Origin: Clostridium peptidivorans
GTDB taxonomy: Bacteria > Bacillota > Clostridia > Clostridiales > Clostridiaceae
Direction of reading: 5' to 3'
DNA length: 64,000 bases
Assembly (NCBI RefSeq): GCF_900205925.1
Contig: NZ_OAOD01000014.1
Location: 24,135-88,134 of the forward strand
Shown one piece after another: positions 58,934 through 64,000 of the stretch (its first letter is position 1; each line of letters begins with the position of its first letter). A program made the position numbers and the translations under genes. The notes beneath the pieces are model-generated. The model saw only the letters and a list, made by a program, of their open reading frames with translations, had not been told where the DNA came from and did not search any database.

Positions 58934-60652
58934 CTAAATTTTAAACTTCTGTACTATTTCGTTAAGTTCTTGGGCAAGTTCTGCTTGACTCTGTGCAGTT
59001 AATGCTACTTGCTCTATTGCTTTTGTAGTTTCATCCATGCTTGTTTTAATTGTTTCTGCTTCTTCACTAGATTTTTGTGAGGCCTGCGACATATTTTGAA
59101 CCGCTTCACTCACTTGTTCTACTGTAGCTGTAATTTCCTCAGACATAGCTGCAATTTCTTCAGACATTTTGCTTACAAAATCCGAATCATTATAATATTG
59201 ATTACCCGTTTCCCCATAGGCATCAAATTGTTCCTGCACCTGTGTATTTATAAATTCTAATATATCACTACCTGTATCAATGCTACTTTTAAATGCCTGC
59301 TGAACTTTAGCAATAGTATCTTGAATATTTATTACTGCTTGCGCTGATTGCTCTGCAAGTTTTCGCACCTCTTCTGCCACCACTGCAAAGCCCCTTCCTT
59401 GCTCCCCAGCTCTTGCTGCTTCTATAGCCGCATTTAAAGCAAGAAGATTCGTCTGCCCTGCTATACTCCCTATAGTATCTGCCATAACCTTTATACTATC
59501 TACTACTTTCCCATCTTCAATAGCTTTTAACATTTTATTTTGTTTTTCAGTATATATTTTTCGAGTTTCATCTATAGCCTTTTGGCTTTTATCTTTAACT
59601 TCTGTAGCTCTTTCTTTAAACTGATTTGCATTATTACTCCCTTCCATAGCTTTAGATGAAAGTATATCAATACTTGAATCTACTTCTTGAGCAGATGCAC
59701 TTATCTCCTCTGATGTAGCACTGGATTCTTGCATACCCAAAGCAATAGTAGATACTGCTTCATCTATAGTTACAGCTTTAGATGACAATTCTTCAACCGT
59801 TGCTGAAAGTTCTTCACTAGATGCACTTATATCCTGTGAATTTTCCATAATTACCTTCACTAAGCTACTTACATTTTCCTGTGCAGCATTTAAATCTACA
59901 CCTGTTTGTCCAAATTCATCTTTCCTTGTAATAACAATTGGAGTTGAAAAATCATAGCTGGATAACCTCTGTGCTAAATCCTTTATCTTATTCAATGGAT
60001 TCATTATATTTTCACTTAATATATATGCCATAAAAATTATAATTAAAAACGCTATAGATGTATAAACTATAATTATATTTCTAACATTCTTAAACCCATC
60101 TATATTATTTAAGTTTGCCTGCTCAGCATATTTCACATTTATTTCAACGCATTTTTTCATCTTTTGAAACATAGTATCTGTTATTGGTGATACAACTGAA
60201 TTATATAGTTTAACCCCCTCATCATACTTATTAGCTTTTACAAGCTCTATAACTTTGTCTCCTGATTCTCTATACTTTATCAGCTCATTCTTAAATTCTT
60301 TATAAATCTCTTCCTCTTCTTGTGATACAAAAGGTAAACTTTCATATTCCTTTTGGAACATTACATTTCCATTTCTTAAATCATCTATAGCTTTTATTTG
60401 TGCATCTAATTTTGATTTATCTCTTTCAAAAACAATTCTAAGCATAATAGTATTAACTTGATTTATATTACCCTTTATTTCTTCTAAGTCTTTAATAGAT
60501 AATAAATTATTACTATACATTTCATTTCCGCTTTTACTTATTTTTGCAGAACTTACTATCCCCTGTACTCCTATTAAAACTATAAAAATACATACTACTG
60601 AAAATACCATAGTAAGTTTTTTCTTTACACCTAAATTAATAAAAAACTTCAT
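58934..60652 (-). CDS. Methyl-accepting chemotaxis protein
   Basis: A 572-residue chemoreceptor. Membrane segments near residues 12-32 and 190-212 flank a four-helix-bundle ligand domain (4HB_MCP type). HAMP follows ([20 protein letters not shown]), then the signalling helices with the highly conserved hairpin tip [20 protein letters not shown] and [20 protein letters not shown]. Methylation-type Gln/Glu repeats flank the tip. AAGGGAAG precedes the ATG. Single gene; the ligand is unknown. Confidence 0.93.
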   Translation of the reverse strand: MKFFINLGVKKKLTMVFSVVCIFIVLIGVQGIVSSAKISKSGNEMYSNNLLSIKDLEEIKGNINQVNTIMLRIVFERDKSKLDAQIKAIDDLRNGNVMFQKEYESLPFVSQEEEEIYKEFKNELIKYRESGDKVIELVKANKYDEGVKLYNSVVSPITDTMFQKMKKCVEINVKYAEQANLNNIDGFKNVRNIIIVYTSIAFLIIIFMAYILSENIMNPLNKIKDLAQRLSSYDFSTPIVITRKDEFGQTGVDLNAAQENVSSLVKVIMENSQDISASSEELSATVEELSSKAVTIDEAVSTIALGMQESSATSEEISASAQEVDSSIDILSSKAMEGSNNANQFKERATEVKDKSQKAIDETRKIYTEKQNKMLKAIEDGKVVDSIKVMADTIGSIAGQTNLLALNAAIEAARAGEQGRGFAVVAEEVRKLAEQSAQAVINIQDTIAKVQQAFKSSIDTGSDILEFINTQVQEQFDAYGETGNQYYNDSDFVSKMSEEIAAMSEEITATVEQVSEAVQNMSQASQKSSEEAETIKTSMDETTKAIEQVALTAQSQAELAQELNEIVQKFKI

Positions 60653-61152
60653 TTTATCGCTTCCCTTCTTTTTAATAATATATTTTTCAAGATCCTGTAT
60701 AGCGATTCCTGTCGTGTATTTTTATTCCATTTGTAAGTTTACATGTATTTTTAGCATTTTTCAACATTTTTTTCCTTTATTTTAACAAATTTCTTCGACA
60801 AAATATCCATTTTAAGTTAAAACTATTATTCTTTTTTTAAAATTTGAAACAATTTATATTCACTGTAAAAAATTTAAAGTATAATTCTGTGTTATATGTA
60901 TTATAAATTGCACTCAATGTAGTAGGTATTCAAGAGTATACACTCCCTTCTCTTCATTTGAAAAAGGTAAAATAAATACTTCAATCCTAATAAGATAAAA
61001 ATAATAACTTTAAAAGCCTCTTCAACGTAGTATGTCCATATCGATTATTATTTTGGTGGATACAAAGACAGTAAAATCCATGAAAAAAGAAAGCAGACTG
61101 ATTCCTCTAGGCTGCTTTCTTATATATAACATCCTCTAATAAGTACTTTATC
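60653..61152. other. 500-bp noncoding gap after the methyltransferase transcript
   Basis: It contains the terminator at 61087-61121 and the promoter region of the chemoreceptor. I saw no RNA gene, and the sigma-D-like boxes are too weak to assert. Confidence 0.5.
61087..61121 (-). terminator. Terminator after the methyltransferase gene
   Basis: AAGAAAGCAG and CTGCTTTCTT pair perfectly around a 15-base loop and are followed by TTTT on the minus strand. Confidence 0.85.
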
Positions 61153-61725
61153 TTACTCCTTCTTCTTACGAAAAATATAGGTAACAAAAAATCCTCTATC
61201 ATCTTCATTTTCAATGTACTTAATTAGCTGAAATGACTTTTTAATTTCTTGGAAATCTGTTTCTTTAATTAAATCTTCTTTTCTAATCTTATGATCAACT
61301 TTGTGCTTATATCCAAAGCCACAGATAAATAAAATGCCTTCATCTGCTATATGATTTTCCATGTCTGCAAGCTGTTCTTTGCTTAATCTATAATGGTTAA
61401 TTAAAACATTATCAAATATACCAATATCCTTTAATGAACTAACTTTACTCAAATCAATTTGCTTTGTATTAAGATAATGATTATTTCTCTCGGCAAACAT
61501 TTTAAATCGCTCAAGTGCTTTACTGCTAAAATCAACTCCTGTTACTTTAAAGCCATTTTCAATAAGAAATAATCCATTTCTCCCATCTCCACAGGCAATA
61601 TCTAAAACAGAACCCTTTTTAAAATATCCTATATTTTCAACCACTGATTTTTCTGGGCTTAATTGCTTATCCCCTCTCCCCGCAAACTTTTCCTCCCAAT
61701 ATTCTTTATCTCCAATAAAATCCAT
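61153..61725 (-). CDS. Class I SAM-dependent methyltransferase
   Basis: A 190-residue enzyme with motif I VLDIACGDGRNGLFLIENGF and the acidic end of strand 2 (VTGVDFS), an otherwise short Rossmann fold. The substrate is not clear; the start DKEYWEEKFAGRGDKQLSPE resembles tellurite-resistance/SAM methyltransferases (TehB-like), but this is only resemblance. GGAGG precedes the ATG. It follows the acetyltransferase gene by 13 bases on the same strand. Confidence 0.82.
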   Translation of the reverse strand: MDFIGDKEYWEEKFAGRGDKQLSPEKSVVENIGYFKKGSVLDIACGDGRNGLFLIENGFKVTGVDFSSKALERFKMFAERNNHYLNTKQIDLSKVSSLKDIGIFDNVLINHYRLSKEQLADMENHIADEGILFICGFGYKHKVDHKIRKEDLIKETDFQEIKKSFQLIKYIENEDDRGFFVTYIFRKKKE

Positions 61726-61738
61726 GTTTAGCCTCCAT

Positions 61739-62164
61739 CTATTTCCATCTCATAATTAGCTCTTTTTCATTTGTATCTTCATCTATTTTTTCTTCATCTA
61801 AAACAAAACCTACACTTTTATAAAATTCCACTGCTTTTGTATTGTTTTTATATACTGCTAAGCTTAACTTATTATATCTTTTTTTCGCAAAATCAACTAA
61901 CTGACCGCCGATTCCCTTTCTCTGGCTAGATATGTCCACAAATAATGCTCCTATAAAGTCATCATTTAAAATGCTTATAAAGCCTTTTATATTATTACTC
62001 TCTTCATAAATAAATGTTTTAGACATTGGTATATATATATCTTTAACTTCGTTATACTTGCCTAGCCAATATTTCTCATCTATAAAACTGTGTGCCTCTA
62101 AAGTAGCATGCTTCCATATTTCCATAACCCTATTTATATCCTTTGCCTCTAATTCTCTAATCAT
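61739..62164 (-). CDS. GNAT family N-acetyltransferase
   Basis: A 141-residue acetyltransferase with the acetyl-CoA loop QRKGIGGQLVDFAKKR preceded by GALFVDI and followed by LAVYKNNTKAVEFYKSVGFV, the standard GNAT motifs A and B. It resembles YjaB-type proteins. GGGAGAG precedes the ATG by a few bases. It is cotranscribed with the methyltransferase; the acceptor is unknown. Confidence 0.88.
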   Translation of the reverse strand: MIRELEAKDINRVMEIWKHATLEAHSFIDEKYWLGKYNEVKDIYIPMSKTFIYEESNNIKGFISILNDDFIGALFVDISSQRKGIGGQLVDFAKKRYNKLSLAVYKNNTKAVEFYKSVGFVLDEEKIDEDTNEKELIMRWK

Positions 62165-62253
62165 AACCTTTCACTCTCCCTAAATATTATAATCCTTAAT
62201 CATCCATTTCTTGCAGTTATTTTTCAGTATTTATATTAGCAATATTTTACCTC

Positions 62254-62297
62254 GTATTATTTTTGTATTTTTATTGTATTATTTTTGTATTTTTATT
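62254..62297. repeat. Two perfect copies of a 22-bp unit
   Basis: A 22-bp T-rich unit (GTATTATTTTTG followed by TATTTTTATT) is directly duplicated at 62254-62275 and 62276-62297, about 80 bases upstream of the secreted protein gene, in its promoter region. Confidence 0.85.
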
Positions 62298-62375
62298 GTA
62301 ACCACTTCATTCATAAATAAGTATATACTTGTAAGTATAATATATATTAACATCAAAAGAAAGGAATGTAATAAA

Positions 62376-63809
62376 ATGAAAAAAATGATGTGTTTAGGAC
62401 TTATTTGTATCTTAGAATTTGGGAATGCAACTTATGCATTAGCTGCGGAAAATCCCACAGCAATTCAAACTAACCATAAGAATGTAACTACAGATGTTAA
62501 AACTTCTGTAAATATTAAAGCTAAAGATATTAAATATAAAAATGATGCAATAGATGTAGATATAAAGATTCCAGTAGTGGATGGGATGCAAGACAAATCT
62601 GTACAAAATAAAATAAATAATATGTTAGAAGAGGATATAACAGAATTTAAGCAAAATTTAGAAGAGACATCAAAGTTGGATTTAAAAGACTTTAAAGAAC
62701 AGGGCTGGGAAATGTCCCCCTATGTTGCTAAGATAGATTATAAAATTCATAGCAATAAAGATAACTTATTAAGTATTTCAGTTATTTATTATCAATATAC
62801 AGGTGGTGCCCATGGTTCCACATTACAAAAAAATTTCAATATAGATTTAGATACCGGAAATGAAGCTACATTAAAGGATTTCTTCTATGAAGGAGAAAAC
62901 TATAAGGAAATAATAAGTAAAGAGATAAAGAAGCAGATGGCATTAGAAAAGAATAAATACTTTGACGATGCTTTTAATATCGTAAGTTCAATTTCAAATA
63001 CTCAATCCTTCTACATTAAAGATGGAAATATTATTGTGTGTTATGGCCATTATGAAATTGCCCCTTATGCAGCAGGCCTTCAAGAGTTCAAAATTCCTTT
63101 TTCTTCTTTTGAAAAAGGTGTGAAGAAAGATATTGATGTAAAATATCCACAAGTAAAGGTTAAAGCAAAAACAATAAAAAATACTATATCAGATTTAAGG
63201 ATTCCAGTAATAGAAGGAATTAGAGACACAAACTTACAAAGTAAATTAAATAGCAATTTTCAAAATGATATAATGAAGTTTAGTAGTGAAATAGAGAATA
63301 CAGCTAAAGAATTGGAAAGAGATTACCAGAAACAACTCTCTGAAACAGAGGCAAATACAGATTTTCATGTAAATTATAATGATAATGATTTACTAAGTAT
63401 TTCAGTTAATTATTATGATTATACAGGTGGCGCTCATGGAAATTCTCAAAAGAAAACTACGAATATAGATCTTAATACAGGAAAAGAACTAGCTTTAAAA
63501 GATTTATTTAAAGATGAATCAAAATACAAAGATGCAATAAATAAAGAGATTAAAAAACAAATACAGGTTGCTGAAGAGGAAATGAAAAAGGATATGGAAC
63601 AAGAAGGAATGATCTACAAAGACGAATATGCTCCTTATAAAGATTTTAAGAGCATTTCAGATACACAGTCATTTTATATTGAAAATGGCAATATTGTAGT
63701 GTATTTCCCATTGTATGAAATTGGTTCTTATGCAGATGGAATCCCTGAATTTAAAATTCCAATATCTCAAATTAAGGATAATGTAAAAACAGAATTTTTA
63801 GGACTTTAA
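62376..63809 (+). CDS. Secreted protein with two DUF3298/DUF4163-type halves (RsiV/PdaC-like)
   Basis: A 477-residue exported protein: signal peptide with a cut near ALAAEN (residue 24-26). Residues about 45-245 and 255-475 are two homologous halves, each with IPVVDGMQD or IPVIEGIRD, LLSISVIYYQYTGGAHG or LLSISVNYYDYTGGAHG, a NIDLxTG segment and an EFKIPxS end. The half is the DUF4163-DUF3298 unit of RsiV and PdaC; in RsiV it binds lysozyme. No sigma factor gene is adjacent and there is no anti-sigma or deacetylase domain. I start it at ATG 62376 behind AAAGGAATG; the longer frame is leader. Confidence 0.82.
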   Translation: MKKMMCLGLICILEFGNATYALAAENPTAIQTNHKNVTTDVKTSVNIKAKDIKYKNDAIDVDIKIPVVDGMQDKSVQNKINNMLEEDITEFKQNLEETSKLDLKDFKEQGWEMSPYVAKIDYKIHSNKDNLLSISVIYYQYTGGAHGSTLQKNFNIDLDTGNEATLKDFFYEGENYKEIISKEIKKQMALEKNKYFDDAFNIVSSISNTQSFYIKDGNIIVCYGHYEIAPYAAGLQEFKIPFSSFEKGVKKDIDVKYPQVKVKAKTIKNTISDLRIPVIEGIRDTNLQSKLNSNFQNDIMKFSSEIENTAKELERDYQKQLSETEANTDFHVNYNDNDLLSISVNYYDYTGGAHGNSQKKTTNIDLNTGKELALKDLFKDESKYKDAINKEIKKQIQVAEEEMKKDMEQEGMIYKDEYAPYKDFKSISDTQSFYIENGNIVVYFPLYEIGSYADGIPEFKIPISQIKDNVKTEFLGL

Positions 63810-63888
63810 TTAACTTTTAAAAGTGTTCTTTACCTTAAATAAATTTCTATAAAACAAAAGACTATGAAGTCTTAAGCTAAAATAAAAT

Positions 63889-63935
63889 GTACCCTATCGG
63901 ATAGACACTTGAAAAAAGTCTACCCGGTAGGGTAT
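63889..63935. terminator. Terminator after the secreted protein gene
   Basis: TACCCTATCGG-ATAGAC pairs with GTCTAC-CCGGTAGGGTA in a long stem and is followed by TTTTAT. Confidence 0.8.
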
Positions 63936-63975
63936 TTTATCTATAATAGAGTAAATAAAGAAATGGGTGGGTTTA

Positions 63976-64000
63976 ATGAGTAATAAGATATTTACACAAG
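63976..64000 (+). CDS. Start of an unidentified gene at the right edge
   Basis: ATG 63976 is preceded by GGGTGGG and opens MSNKIFTQ before the window ends. Too short to identify, but the spacing after the terminator and the ribosome binding site fit a real start. Confidence 0.45.

Noticed and set aside
60653..60800. Sigma-D promoter of the chemoreceptor gene
   Set aside because: A TAAA box is present, but the -10 region (TCGCTATA) matches the GCCGATAA consensus poorly.

Overview
The window is low-GC, AT-rich DNA with strong AGGAGG-type ribosome binding sites, spore coat genes, several hairpin-plus-U-run terminators and many chemosensory and two-component genes. Protein styles (YmaF, DegV, CPBP proteases, CotF coat proteins, DUF2284, LysO split in two) point to an anaerobic, spore-forming Clostridium of the sensu stricto group. 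This is a chromosomal segment. I see no prophage, plasmid backbone, CRISPR array, tRNA or intact rRNA. Most genes lie on the minus strand.

Layout. 1-5 kb: the end of an M42 peptidase, a K+/H+ antiporter and an overlapping trkA-trkH potassium uptake pair. 5-8 kb: a small membrane protein, two histidine-rich YmaF-type proteins, and an sdpR-sdpI-like autorepressor/membrane protein pair with a 46-bp operator palindrome. 8-15.7 kb: a metabolic operon (GntR regulator, TRAP transporter DctP-Q-M, two-subunit aconitase X, LarA-type nickel enzyme, D-2-hydroxyacid dehydrogenase) that looks like an uncharacterised hydroxy-acid catabolic route. 16-22.7 kb: DegV, a two-component system, a three-gene ABC-2 transporter and a frameshifted traX. 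22.9-25.6 kb: NifX/NifB-like and DUF2284 metal proteins, then a duplicated spore coat cassette. 25.7-27.4 kb: chorismate mutase and EPSP synthase. 27.5-30.8 kb: an operator-bearing promoter with a 12-codon minigene, a 3' remnant of a 5S rRNA gene, and a permease/N-acyl-D-amino-acid deacylase pair. 31-39.8 kb: mostly single genes (YhhN-like protein, cation efflux, YgjP-like metallopeptidase, TcdA, holin-like protein, pseudokinase, ferritin-like protein, DUF1905, split LysO, DUF421) and a 228-bp near-perfect hairpin element. 39.9-47.2 kb: an orphan hybrid-input histidine kinase, RNase J, a MORN-repeat protein, and a ComEC-like metallo-beta-lactamase lipoprotein with a DUF3006 partner. 47.4-51 kb: two tandem copies of an unrecognised 513-residue membrane protein, the second broken by exactly one missing base. 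51-60.7 kb: a LolA-like lipoprotein with a two-component system, a CPBP-CPBP-regulator-kinase operon and a chemoreceptor. 61-64 kb: methyltransferase, acetyltransferase, a secreted protein with two DUF3298-type halves, and the first codons of another gene.

The clearest joint function is the 8-15.7 kb operon: a carboxylate/hydroxy-acid is captured by DctP, imported by DctQM, and probably processed by stereochemical change (LarA-like), dehydration (aconitase X) and NAD-linked oxidation/reduction, under FCD-type GntR control. Two genes (traX and the second membrane-protein copy) each carry a seven-A tract where eight A residues would restore the frame. This is either a homopolymer sequencing error or slippage-prone phase variation.
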